The translations under genes and the position numbers were made by a program. The notes below the pieces were generated by a model, which saw only the letters and a list, made by a program, of their open reading frames with translations, was not told the DNA's origin and searched no databases. From Pieris napi (Eukaryota > Arthropoda > Insecta > Lepidoptera > Pieridae), in the NCBI RefSeq assembly GCF_905475465.1, contig NC_062238.1, positions 5,002,501 to 5,066,500 on the forward strand: 64,000 bases of DNA. Reading direction: 5' to 3'. Of this stretch, positions 1-14,500 are shown piece after piece. Each line of letters begins with the position of its first letter. Positions within the stretch are counted from its first letter, which is position 1.

Positions 1-2010
1 GGTAAGCTAATTTATAATTAACATATCATTGATCACCTGATATCCGCAATGTTCTCTGTGTTAAGCTCCAAGTTATTTTTTTATGTTTAATTAATAAAAC
101 AAAATAAAATCCTATGGTGACATAAAAAAATTGTTTCAAAACAATCATCGCAATTTTGAGTTGTTCGTCGAGTTATTGTGTATGAATTTAATAACGAAAT
201 TAACGTCACATATTAGGTAGCGTTGGACAAGGAAATTGCATAATATGTATCATGTCGGACAAGAAATGTGAGCGTTAGAAATTATTATCATAGAAACATA
301 TAACAATGTTTTTCGGAATACACTTTGATATAATAATAAAAACTTTATAATAGTGTGTGTACATGGTATTGCGTCGGTAATCGCAGTCTGTATTTTTAAC
401 TTTTTAATTTCTTACTGTCGAATTGTGTTGAATAGGTACAGATAAGTCCGTAGGTAAAACGGTTTAATTAGTTTTAAGCTATTGCATAGATTAGATCGCG
501 GGCTTAAAGCGCGGCGACCAAATCAAGATTAATTAATAAACATTTTTTATAGGCAAGTAACACTAAAGAAAAGGCTGATTATCCTTCTATTTAGTGTTCA
601 AACCGGAGCTAAGGTTCTAACATAGATGATATATATTTTTATTATTTGATGGCTATTTTTAATGAAATAAAAAACTTTTACAATTTATACAGTTGTTTGT
701 ATGTTTATAAGTGTTATAATATAATTCTTTAACTTTAAGGTCTCAGCTCTTATTTAAACAGCTGTTAACACTAAGGGTAAAAATCTAGATGTTAAAAAAA
801 TAGATATTGTAGCAGTAATTGCATTTTATTTTTGCAATTATAATGGGTAACTCAAATTTAAACGGACAACAGTGAGTATCAAAAGCCAACTCTTGAAGGT
901 TCATATCATAAAGTAATTTAAAAAATTGGCAATTATAATTGTATTTATCCATTTCACTTGCAAAAATTTGACCCATTTACTGGACGCAGGTAGAAGTCAA
1001 TACTTCAACGAAATGGGAGCATCCACACAAGTACTTTGCAGTATATAGCTCTTTTTACTAAATATTAAACTCTTGTACTCCAGCGTATTCCGCCTCCTCT
1101 ATTAACTACTCGTTTAATATCTATTGATTATAAAATATCAATAAATCTTTTCATTTATGTGTTACAAACGGAATTACTAATCTATTTCTAGTATAAAATT
1201 AATGTATCAGTACACTAAAAGCGGATTATATTTCTATTGATGAATAGAAGAGCGTATTTTAGACTCTAGGCCGGTCGTTATGGTGAGTGTGACCTAGATA
1301 TTATAGCGCTATAAAAATAAAATCATAACGTACTATACGCAATATACAATTTGAACAATCCAACTATTAAAATATTACTAGACGTACAAAAAATAATGTA
1401 ATGCATTGTTTGTTTTATTACCATTATATAGTTTAAAAGTTAAAGGAATTTATGTTCATTTTAAGTACTAAGAATTTAAATTACGTTTTTTTATCTTACT
1501 CCGTTGCGCGAACACGACGTCGGTGTAATAATTCATCGTAATTAAAATATTGTGCTGTTTTGATTTAACATATTCTTTAAATAGCATTTTACAAAACAAC
1601 CGTTAGTTTTCATATTATTTTTACTTTGAGTTAAAATTCTTAATATTAATTTCTTTATTTATTATAATTTCGAGCAGAAAATCGTAAAATTATTTTATGC
1701 ATAGGTAATATTTATACAGGTGGAGCTTCCCGACGTATGAGAGTTCAACGTAATGTCAAACACCTATCTATATCAGAAATAATTTTACATCTAAATATAA
1801 ACCGTGCATAAGAATTCACAACACAGCGCGCGAGACAGTGAGATAGCGCGACTCTGTTTTCTTGCCAATTGCTGTGACATTGTATCTATTGACACGGGCA
1901 GCGACTCGTTCCACGGCTATTTACAGATTGTAAAGGGACACGTGTTTCATCAAGCGCATGTCGTAGCAAAGGTCCCTCTGATTCATAACGGACCCTGGTG
2001 AATGGTATCG
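1..2010. other. AT-rich spacer or intron, no gene seen
   Basis: No convincing coding exon or recognised repeat is visible. The window opens on GGTAAGC, which would read as a strong 5' splice donor, so an exon could end at base 1. If so, this stretch is an intron of the membrane-protein gene that follows. That is inference from six bases. From about 1820 the sequence becomes richer in CG steps and runs into the GC-rich exon 1 region. Confidence 0.4.
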
Positions 2011-2570
2011 CTCAGTGGAGAGTCACGAGGGCCGGAGCCACGCCGTGGCCGCAGACGCGCGAGGTACATATCGCCTCACCGCCCGCCCGCAATTTCGCGT
2101 AAAATTGGCAGCCCACGGCGGACGGGCGGGCGGCGGCGGTGCGGAGCGTCGCTCCCGAAATAGTGTTCGGGTGCGGTCGGACGCAGTCGGGCCCGTCGCC
2201 GCAGTCGCCGTGTGGCCGCGCGCGCGCTCCCGCGTCGCGTCCCATCGATCTATGTGCCGCGCCGACGTAGCGAGAGGAGAGTGAGCTGCGCGTCTCCACG
2301 GTGTGCGTATTTCGGTCGCGAGGAGGCCCCGGGCCGCGTAGGGCACTCTGCCCGCGCGCTGGCCGCCGTGCTCTGGTGGTGGTGTGTGGCGCTGCTGCGG
2401 CTGGCCGCGCTCTGCGCGCCTCCCCCCGGCCCGCCCTCTACCGCCCGCGCCGCCGAAGATGCGCCCCAGGCGCCCGCCTGCTTGGCTTGCGCGAGCGCAC
2501 CTCCCAACACCACCGTTGGTGTCACTACGCCGTTGCCGCCTACGGTTCATATACCTGCATATACTGGTGA
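2010..2570 (+). promoter_or_regulatory. GC-rich promoter/first-exon island
   Basis: About 560 bases of strongly GC- and CpG-rich sequence stand out in an AT-rich neighbourhood. TCAGTG at 2012-2017 resembles an arthropod initiator element. A short upstream ATG frame (ATG 2252, stop 2282-2284) lies ahead of the main open frame. The island ends at a strong donor (G|GTGAGT at 2566/2567). I read it as promoter, 5' leader and exon 1 of the gene ending at 24360. The exact transcription start is not determined. Confidence 0.5.
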
Positions 2571-5500
2571 GTACCTTCTGCCTACGATTGTCTCCCATCG
2601 GTACTAATATTACTAACTAGGGCGAGCTTATTCCTTAACTGAACCTTTGACAGGTGAGTATTTGGCGTCGACTTCGAGTAATACTAGGTTAATAAGATTC
2701 ATACAAAGAAATTATATAAAACAATATTCCACGTAACATCAAGCGAAGGTCACGACGAAAAACATTCAACAATAGCGGAAACCACTAGAGATATTAAAGA
2801 TAAATGTGTTGGTACGAAAGTTTTATTATCAATGAAATGGTTTACAATGTTTTATATTTAAGATTTTAATGTAATTGTTATGAAATATAATAGTCTTATT
2901 GACACATTCACAAATAAAAACAAAAATCAAAGTAAAACATTTAAGAATATAATACATTCATTAATTGGCGAATACACTACTTCGTACGTACATACCACTA
3001 ATTGCGATTTTATCCCATTACAATATTTAGTCTTAAAATTATATATTTTAGCATACATTAAGATAACATGTATTTACCAATACATAATAATATTGGAATG
3101 AGTTTTCTTTTTGCCATCACAGACCTATGTCGAGCTATGTGAATCACGTTTAACGTGTTTTAACGCGATTTTTTTATATGAATATTGAACTCCTTATTTT
3201 CGAATGCAAGATTCTTCGAAGAATCTTTGCTCCTATTTGCGACGACGGTGTTTGGCGTATTCGCTACAATGAAATTTATAAAGTTAGGATTAACATCCTA
3301 GACGACAGCAACACCGTCCAATTCATAAAGTGCAACAGTCTCAAGTGGCTGGGACATGTGCACCGAATGGCGAACGACGGAACCCCAAGCTCCTTACTGA
3401 ACTCACAACCCGGTAAGAGAAAACCTGGTAAACCCAGGCTGCGTTGGTGGGATAGAATTGTCAAACAATAGGGGTTGGCAATTGGACGCGGGAAGCACTG
3501 GATAGATTGCGATGGCGAAGTGTAGGTACTTGAGGAGGCCAAGGCCCACAAGGGGCTGTATAACCATTGATGATGATGACGATGAGGATTTGAACAGAAC
3601 ACTAGGCTAGATCGCTATAAAATGCTTTATGGAAAAAATATAATCACCAAATGTAGGCGCATTAGGCGATTTGTCACTAAATATAATCCAGCTAAAACCC
3701 CATTTTTGGAAGTCTAACTCAAAGTTATTTTTCATAGAGCACTTTTGAATTCACAAATAGGGGGGTATAATTAAAAAATATGATACGCATTACACAATTA
3801 AAACGTACATTGTTCTTTAAAAGAAAAAAAAATATATCTCTCTTTTTTGTATTATTGTTATTTTGTGTGTCTGTGTTTTGTTAGTAATAAATGTTATGTC
3901 TATGATAAGATTTTAAAAGGAATCTTAAGGAACACTGAACTCGGTCTAATATTGTATGCCTACACCCGTAAGGCCATCTACAGCTTTTATTAAACGCTTT
4001 GAAATTCCTTTCTTTAATCTCAGCGGAATGTTAAGGCATATAGTAACTATATATGCATAGGTCACAGTAGCTTATACGGAGCGATAACTCGAGCACGATA
4101 AGGTTTGATAACAAACAACAATATTATACAATGTTCTTGTTGATGAATGCAATTCAATAGCAAATATTGTTCTAAAAGTAATTTATGGTGAGGTATCCTT
4201 ACTTACAAACAAATACAAATCAAATGTGTAAGTGTCAAAGATAATTACTAACAATAATTAAGGTTTCAACTTTAACAAATGTAATCAAATATGTAGTTTC
4301 TTGTAACAACTATACATTAAACGATAATTACAAGATAATTCTACATTAGCAAAAACTAACACTATACACAATTATAAATTTGTATAATATGATCTAAAAC
4401 TGTTATTTTTAACAAGAAAATATGACGTTACAAAATTTACGCAAACACATAAATTATATTGGAACATAATTTACAAACAAGCACGGAACAAAAATATAGG
4501 CAAAACAGCAAATTTAAACTGAAATGAATAAAGTATGAATACCTACTTTGAAATGCTTACTACTACCCATTTCGCACCGAAATATGATCTCTATCAATTG
4601 ACATCTATGCTAGTGTGTGCTCAATGTCAAGGAGACTCGTGTTAATGTTGAAAAAAATTACGTATACCTAGCTCTAGAATTGCGGCTAAATAGAAATAAT
4701 AAAACGAGTAAGCGCGACATTTTATATATATCATAAAAAATTCAGAGTCTTTAATTATCTTTTAATTCAAATTTCAAATACAACATTATGAATACATAAA
4801 CGAATCCTTACAAAGTCTGCAAATTTCTACATTTTGGGAGTCGCCCCTAATATTGAAGGGTAGCGGGGAGAGGTTTGTTATGGCGGCGATAGGAAGCACC
4901 CAGTGGCACGTGTAAGAGCGGCCTTGAGACAGGAGGTCGTGGAACGCGGCGCGCCGATTCCGCAGACGCAGCCCGCCACAGCCCGCGGCGCTTGCGGACT
5001 GCGAACTTCCGACCCACGGCCTACGGCCCAACTAACCTGACACTCCCTCTGCCTCACATAAAAAACCTGCCAAAATTGAATCCCCACTCGTGTGTAAATC
5101 GATAAGAACGTTATTTTCCTAAACGAAAACGTCTAGAGAATTTATTTGTTCTTAATTATTATAATTCACTGTTGTTACGTATTTAAATTGTATTGACCCA
5201 TTAAACTTGGAAAGATCTTATACTGTTGTCTATAACGTGGGTTTTTGATAATCTTTTTACAGACGATTTTCTATAGAGACCTCGAAATAGTCCGATTGTG
5301 TGTAACCAATATAACAATAAAAATTCAGTGGTTGTGAAATAAATACTAATTATGATTAGTAGTTAAAGTGTTGCGCACAACAATATTTTCCGATAACTTA
5401 AAAAACATTATCACATTTGCATTATTTCTATGCAATACATAGCAACATTAGGAGTACCATTTTGAATGTTTTTTTATTATTATTTGTTTGCAATTCCAGG

Positions 5501-8500
5501 AGCGGCTTAGTATAGTTCTTGGCAAAAAATATTTTTTATAAGTACTGCATTATATAGGCAATCCATATAGCAAGCGATCTAGTGATATCTGCTTAATTTT
5601 GGTTTCCTGTTAAGTGTCTACTACCATATTTTTACCAAGCAAAATATGGCTCATCGATATTCATTTTTACAACCAATTTATTCGACTCGACGAATGCATA
5701 AGAAGAAATGTCGCGGTCCTTTTACAATTACAAAACTTTACGACGTTGTTTAAACTGTACGTTACTTTATGTATACAGCATCACCTACTTATACGAAGAA
5801 GTGATAAAGGATGAGGGTGAGACATCTAAGAGGAGGGGGAAGTAGGTCGCGAGGACAACGACCCAGCTCGGCCTTTAACAAGCGGTATAGCTTTTCTACC
5901 CCCTGTGACGAATCTTTAGCAGAAACCTTTAAAATAAATACTCAAGGATAAACATTTTTGTACCTTATTAATTCAATGGCTCAATGATATATACGCAATG
6001 GGTTTGAATTTCGGTGTACTGCCTATAAAGAAATATTACAAAACAACAATTACCGACAAGGTTTCTTCAATTTCTTATAAAGGAGAAAAAAAACTCGATT
6101 TTTAAAAGATTCGACCAATTTAACAAATACATGCGTCATTCGAATAAACTACGTAACTCCTAGCGTTAAGAACATCTTGTTACCGTAGCTTATTGAGATC
6201 TCCTGAGTTATTTTACAAGGACTTCCTCAGTTAGCTATATACTGCAATACTTAGAAAAATATATTTCCAACTTGAAGGTTTATGACTCGAGAAGATATTC
6301 TCTGCTCCATAACTGATATCTGCGTAAATTAATAAACAATCGTAAAATAATATTCATAATGTTTTTTCTTTATCCATTCGGGAAACAAACCTGGCACTTT
6401 TTTCAGTTTCCTTTTACGATTATAATACAATTGCAAGTGTTTTGTTGGAGAGATTAAATTTCTTGACTTGTAAATCTACGCCCTTGAATTGAGAACTGGC
6501 AGTAAATGTAAAATTAGAAGCATTAAATGTATTTTTTTATTTTGACGTTCATAAGTGCACATTGTGTTATGAATTAATGATTTTTGATTTGATTTGCACC
6601 AACATACATATAGAATCCAAGCTAATTGTAAACAATTTAATTTGTGATAACAACACTATATTTATTTACTCTTAAGATCTATTTTATCAAGAATGTTCAT
6701 AAACAGAGTTTAAATCTCTGTTGGAAAATTAAATTTCACTTTCACGTAGAAGCGGATTATAATTTTTATTACTATAAATAAGCCTTTGGCAATCATAATT
6801 TTATTATTCTATATATAAATAAAACAATAATTATGATTTACCAAACGGAAAATGGTAGTAGTTTTCATTTTTACATTTAAATCATCAAAATACACATTCT
6901 GATGTTTCTTTTTCACATTTGTTTGTGTTGTCAAAAGAGACACGTTGTACAAAAATCAATTCCAATTAGGCGGATCGAACAACCTTACGAAAAACATTTT
7001 TAACCTTAAACAAGTATTATATCGATTATTAAAACCTAAACATGACAATAAAATAAACAGTATTAACAATTTTCTTAACCTACATAGTACGTAGGTAACA
7101 CTGAAAATGTTTAAAACTGGCCAGTTAGAAACATTGCTAATGAAAACTTTTTGAATTTCCATTTTAGAACTCTTTGATAACCTAATGTAGTATTTCATTT
7201 GTCATTTGTTTTTGTGAATTGGAGGCAAATCTAAAACTCTTCTTACACGTGAAAATGAACCGAACGCGAGAAAATTTTCGGTCAACGATTTATTATGACT
7301 TTCGTTGTGGGCTTACTCAACAACAAATATATGATAGGCTGCGATTAGCATTTCTTAATGAAGCCCCATCTCGTGCCACTATTTACAATTGGTTTAATGA
7401 GTTTAAGCGTGGACGTAGCAATCTCAATGATGATCCGCGTGAGGGACGTCCTTTAACAGCGATTACTGAAGATAACATCAGTGCTGTGCGAAGCATGACA
7501 GAGGAAGATAAGAGACCTATCAGCAGATACGGGCAAGCCTAGGCATTGGTATGAGTCAAGTCCAAAAAATATTACACGAACATTTAGGCTTCAGGAAGCT
7601 TTGTACCAGATGGATTCCCCATACTTTAACCGACTACCAGAAACACCTTCGCACGGACTGGTGCCACCAAATGTTAGATAAGATCAACGGCGGTGACTCA
7701 AATCCTGTATTTGATATCGTCACAGGTGATGAAAGCTGGATATATTGCTACGAATCTGAAACCAAAAGACAATCAGCTCAGTAGGTGTTTCCTTTCGAGG
7801 ATCGGCCAACTAAGGTATAGAAGTCGAGGAAAAAAGATGATTGCCTCATTCTTTGGTCGAAAAGGTCATTTCGCGACAGTTGAGCTAGAAGATGAAAGGA
7901 CAGTTAGTTACTGCATACTGGTATGTCAATCGCTGTTTGCCTGTTGTCTTGAAAAAAATTCGACAGCAGCGCCCTCGAAGCAGGATCACCACGAGACAAT
8001 GCTTCAGCGCACTCCGCAAAACGGACTGTTGATTATTATTTGACTATGGCAGGTGTCAATGTAATGAGTCATCCGCTATACAGTCCTGACCTGGCGCCCT
8101 GCGACTTTCATTTATTCCTAAGAACTAAAGATAAAATTCGGGGTATTCGCTTTACGAGCCCTGATGATGCGATGAATGCGTACGAAAATGCCATAGAAGA
8201 GACCCCTAAGGAAGAATGGGTCCACTGCTTTTTTCAGTGGTTCCATCGAATGCGACGATGTGTAGAGAGGAACGGAGATTACTTCGAAAAGCAATAAAAG
8301 TATTTGCAACTTTCTACATTAAGCCGTTTTTCATTTTCCCACAGCCACCAACCTTGCCACGCGTTTCTCGCATCTGTTAAATCCGCAACCTCGTAGTTTG
8401 CAGAATAAGATCTAAGGATTTTACCTACCAGACTGCTAGATTTATGAGCAGATGAGAGAAACGTTGGAAGCGCTACACTTGTTATCTTGCGTACTCCTAA

Positions 8501-11500
8501 TCCGCTAAAGCCAATAGGGAGCGATGATTGATTCCAAGAAGATTTTTTAATTCGTTTTAAATTGATTCAAAAAAAAGTTTTTAAAAGATTATGCAAATCA
8601 CGTAATCGAACTGAATGATTCCATTGAGGGCTACAGCGTAGTACATAAGTTAAGTTGGGAATAAAAAAGAAAAGAAAGGAATTTTATGAACAGTGCTGAA
8701 TGTGCGGTAATCCAGAAGACAAAAATACCAGTTACATAAACGTAATTTAATAATATAAATGAAGAAACTAAATTAGTTTTAATAATAGGAACTTTAAGGT
8801 TGAAAGTTCAAGCGCAATTATTGAAAATGATTATCATCTTGGACCTTTATTTAATGATATTATAATATCAAGGTGTACTGGGTTGTGGACAGTGAAACGG
8901 GTACTCGAACGGCTTATCCCGCGGCCGCGTCAGCGTACAAGCCAGAAATAAACCGCGAAACACGACGAAAACAATTGAAACCGAGCTTGCGCCCTCATAT
9001 ACGCACAAAAATTACACGAAAAATATCCCAGAGCTATATATATTATAAATACAACGGTGTGTCTCGCGAATCAGACGAAATCTACTTAATTAAAAACGAG
9101 CATTGTCGAATGAGTTCTTTTTATAAAAAATAACATTGCTGAATCAGTTGTCTTGATTCTGGAATGTTGTTTACTAAATAGTGATTTATTTATCAATAGT
9201 ACACTCCCAAAAGGTGTGCGAAAATACTCACACTAATAAACCAAAACTTTGTTTAATTTTAAAACTAATTGTTCGTTAATGTTTCGAACAAATTTCATGA
9301 AATAAATTGTCCCACTCATATGAACATGTTCTAGTATATCTGATACTTAAAATGTGTAATGAAATCATTTTCTGAATGTCAAATAATTTAACAATTGTAT
9401 ACATGCTTATAATATATCGCTACAATTGAAGAGAAAAATATATTACTAATTTTTTTTTTGTGTAAATGTATGTATTATTTTATTGTTCCTATCTGTAAAT
9501 TACTTACAACTCAAAATGTTTAATCAGTGATGCCGATTTTTCTTCACACACACGCTTCTACAACTTATCCTTAGTTATTTAGATTAGCCGTCGTATTCAA
9601 ACATCTCTGCATATGCAGTATGCAAAGTGTGATGATAACAATGTAGTCGCTTGTCGTCGTACGCGCAGGATTTCGTTGCGCGAACGCTGCCGTTGGAAAT
9701 AAACGCAGTTATTCTTACATTTACCCGCCCCCTATTACGAAGCGACGATCGAAATACAAACAATTATAGGTACACTATTAAATGTGTATAGTACGGTTAA
9801 TAGTATGCGAATATGAAAAAATAATTTTATCAAATCTTTTTTTTTCCTTTTATACGTCTGTAAGTTGGTGAGGTATATATTTCCATTTACATATTCCAAA
9901 TGCATACCTATATATTTCCATAAATATTCATGGCAGATTAAAACAACTCGTTTATAACATTACGCCACTCTATTTAAATATGTCAAAGAACTCTTTAACT
10001 GTAACTAGTTCGTAGTTAACATAAAGTAGGTAAAGCTCATAATGACGATGCGTGTCTATGAAGGGATTACCCTGTACGGTTTACGCAACAGCTGTGACCT
10101 CTTTTGTTCAGCAAAGGAGTTTTTAATGTTGATATTTTTATGGCATCTGAAGCTATAATCATTTCGTTAGACTTTTTAACTTGTCTGAAACGTGTACTTT
10201 TGTATATCTTGTACAATTGTATTCTCGAGAAGAAATCTTTAAATGTTAAAATAATATTTTAAATTTAATGCTTGTGGTATTTTTAAGGTTTGGTAAATAC
10301 TCAACCCATTATTCGTAAACTAATCACTCTTTCGTCTATTTTTGTCACATTATTAGTATTTACGCTGTTATAAGACAGATGACTAAGTTACAACGGCGAT
10401 TACCTAGACTGATTTAGTTTTTTTTTAAATGAGGAGGTCAGATTTTCAGGGTTATTTAATAATAATATGTATTAAACATTTAGTTTAAATCACAAACAAT
10501 AATAGGAATACAAAATAATGGATGTAAATAGGCAGTCTAGTAAAATTAAGAAGAACGATACTCTAAGAAGAATCTGTTTGAGTTGTTCTTCCTATTTGTA
10601 AAAAAAACATGTGTGTGTACTTATATACACGCGTTAGAAGTTATACTTTTTTGACGTAATAAGATAAAAATCTTTTAATTTTTTTTATCTTTCGCTTTAT
10701 TCTACGTTTGTAGAAAAAACTACACTATCAGTAGAAAAAAGGTATTTAATACATACATTGAAAGTTTTATTATAACGGATTATTTAGTTAAATAAAGTGT
10801 ATGTAAATATCACAAAAAAATAATTTCGACATAATTAAAGAAATTGACATTTTTTATCTTCAGTGTGTCGTCGGTTTTTTGTGACAGTGTGCAGACGCAT
10901 CGTAAAAATTTACTCTCATCATTTTTCCCTAACGCGCTAAAAGAAGTATAACTTCAAAAAATAAGTATATATATTTAATCATGATAAAATGTAATGTATT
11001 GTAATGTGTTTCTGAATTTTTGTTGGCATAAAACAAAATTATTACAAACAATAATTTTCTGCTGTGTGGGATTGGGTACCTACACCTTTCGAGTACGAGA
11101 ATCTCGAGCTGCACGGTTCCATGTTACTTATTTATAGCAAGCCGAGCAAGCGTACATCGGCAACACTCGACGTTGACAAACAACCCTAATATTAACATCA
11201 TCTACAGACACAGTCCTTCTGTAAACTGGTAGGAAAACATCCTAAATGCAAAGAAAAAAACGATTTACTAGTCATCTAGTAAAAACCTCACCAAAACTGA
11301 GCAAAATCATGTGTGCTCATCATAAACGCCTTCCTATCAGCGATGCATTTGTTTTTCTGGGAAACAAACCAACTAATACGATCATCACTGATTACATCAT
11401 ACAGAATATCGGTTAGTCATCGAAATATGAGGTTTACTATTATTAGTTATTGAGCAGTGTTGGCTTAGTGGCTTCAGAATGCGACTCTCATCCCTGAGGT

Positions 11501-14500
11501 CGCATTCTGTGCAGCAATGGACATTCTTTGCGCATTTAACATTCGCTCGAACGACGAAGGAAACCGGCCTTGCCTTTGACCCAATAAGTCGACGGCGTGC
11601 GTCAGGCACAGGACGCTGATCACCTACTTGCCTATTAGATTAACAAATGATCATGAAACAGATACAGAAATCTGAGGCCCAGACCTAAAAAGGTTGTAGC
11701 GCTCTATATATTATTACAATCATTTTGTTATCTAATAAATCAGCGCAGCTTCTAGCTTACAATAAACTATTTAAACTGGGATACGGGGCATTTTCAGTCA
11801 AACTTTTGATCAACTTAGAATATTTATTACAGAAAAGTTATGTTCAAAATGTAGTAAAGTTTGTAAAAGATATAATTTATACGGCGGTGTCCTAACATCG
11901 TTGTACTATTTCGAGGACACGAGTAAATATAGGCTGCGAACAATGTCTCCTTGAAGGAAAGGCACAAGTGATCGCGGTTATCCCAAAAAAGGATTTATCC
12001 CAAATTTTACCTAAGTATTAAGTTTTATTGTGTTTTCATCTGCGTAGAAATTTGTATAATGCTTAATTGAATACAAAGCAAATCACTGAAAAATTAGTTA
12101 CATCTTACCTATTTCAGCTAACTTATTATTTATTTTTAGATAATATTTTCTGGTCTGGTCATCCGATCAAGGATAAAACATGTTATACACATTTTCTGTA
12201 GCTGAAAGCCACAACTTCTTTACGTGCAATGTCCCCCTGAAATTTAAACCAGTCTCTGTCTGTCACAAAAATAGAAAATAAGTAGATAAATAAATAAATA
12301 TGTATTTTAGATTTAAAAACATCATAATAGTGTAATATTTTAATGGATAATCTAATGATCCTGATATTGAACAATTCGAATTCCATACTACAAAAAATCT
12401 CCAATGATAACGTAAATTATTATTGGTATACATAATTATAAAATATGTTTATTATCAATAATATACAAAGACCAAAAGATGTTGGTTTACTTCTTCAAAT
12501 ATTGTTCCTAAAGAAACGCTTGTTAATAATAGGCATATTCAAATTTTTACGTATCGTACTAAGCGCATGCGCGACTACGTCCTAGGCGGAAATCTTACAT
12601 TTTGTTCATAATTTAAGAAATTAAAAATTACTCGCTTTATTCGGACTATGAAACATTTTCCATAACAAAAATAAGTATTTTAAATCCGTAGTTGTAATTG
12701 GGAGTGCTTGTTTTATATAGATACTTGAAAATATTATTCAAGGTAAAAAGACTTATTATATAAACTTTCTTTTATATTAATACCACAAGAACGGACAGGC
12801 AAGTAGGCTGCCTAGGTCGTATCACAACTGCCTACGCTCACCTTCCTAATTACACTCCGTCTAGACGTCGCAGCGATCCTCCCCTCACACCCTCTGACCA
12901 CCCCATATCATCATTTAATAAAGAGAACACCGCGATATTTTATTAAATTGGTTATAGTCGACCGACAAGTCACCATTCGCCAAGAAATTAATCAAAAGGA
13001 TGATGTATTTAGAACCTACTATTACTAATTATTTCTGCGTCAGCTACATCGTAAATCTACGTGTTTTTAGTATAATTATAACATATTATGTATATGTATA
13101 ATAAAAAATTAACGGTTATTTTTAATAACGTATAAATAATAATAATACGGTTATATTATTCCATTTTTTTTTAATGAAATAGGAGGCAAACGGGCATGAG
13201 GCTCATCTTAAGTGTCATGTTAAGTGATTCCGCCGCACATGGACACTCCATTGACAGAAGGCTCGCAAGTGCGTTGTTAACCTTTCAAGAATTGGTACGC
13301 TCTTTTCTTGGAGGACCCTAAGTCGAATTTGAATTATCTTATTGAGTTTATATTTATCTCTAAATTCTCCAACTAGAAACGTCTTATTATAATATGTTGT
13401 CTGTCACTCTGTTGTTATAAATATACAGTGCGTAAATATACGTTATAAATATTGTAAAAAGTTCCGACAAGCAAATCTTCTAATTAAACTTTCGAGTTAT
13501 AATCTTTTTTTGACTTGGGGAAAATCGAAGGAAGAGATAAGAGATGAGAATCAATCAACAATTTGAAGAAAATCAATTTTGGAATTTAAAAAGTAATCTG
13601 TATTTCATATTTTAGTTTCAAATTCATGTAAAAAATAATGTACGTAAGAGAAACTAATTTCATACTCGACATTGCTAACTCTGAATATTCACTTGTATTA
13701 AGACTACACTCAGAACATGTTATTTGTTTTAAATCGGAGCATTGATGTAGATGTATCAATGGCCACGATATATTGATGTCGAATAAAGTGCAAGGTGCAA
13801 CAAACACGATGAATTGTCTACTCCGATAACATCGACATTGAGTGAGTTATTAACAACCAAACCAAACTCTACGTAAAGCATACCCGTACCTGAGAAGACA
13901 GGTATGGACAAGCAGCATGAGCAAGATCACCACGTGGCCAGGTAACGCCAGCTGGAGAAGTTATTTCGGTGATCGGTGGCAGGCCCCGGCAGACCGACAC
14001 CAGACGTCGCCGCCGCCCCCGCGCTCTTCTAACTACTAAAAATAACCGCGCTGTGCATTCTTGGGCGAACAATGTCGAATTTTTGTTAAGTATGTGCGTC
14101 CGTGCAGAGTGTTTTGGCCCTAGAGCGACCCTTGACCGCTCTGCTTTACTTACATCTGGGTCAACTGAAATGTTCTTACTCGTGTTTTTAAAGAGCAGGG
14201 GAACGACTGAACGAGGAGGAAATTGTGAAACAGCATGCGTCCTTTCACTCAAGCTACGAACTTGAAATTCCAGTCCGAATTTCGGTATACATAATATATA
14301 TAACAGAACATATATTAAATAGGAAGAGAAATAAACTTAACATACCAAATATATACATTAAAATATTGGTGTCCCGTTGACACACTCTCATGAATGACGT
14401 GGCTTGGTTTTTACAAGTTCTCAAAGGAAAATTTTATGCCTCCCACCTATGCACGCAACATCAACTAAAGATAGAATGCTTGCATACTCTTATAAAAATT

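Noticed and set aside
1..7. GGTAAGC at the first base as a proven exon end
   Set aside because: Only half of the site is inside the window, so it is mentioned as a possibility and not annotated.
13869..14252. 127-codon open frame on the minus strand in the 13.9-kb island, with a shorter one opposite
   Set aside because: Both strands are open over the same GC-rich DNA, neither resembles a known protein, and no splice partner is evident. Kept only as a GC-rich island.
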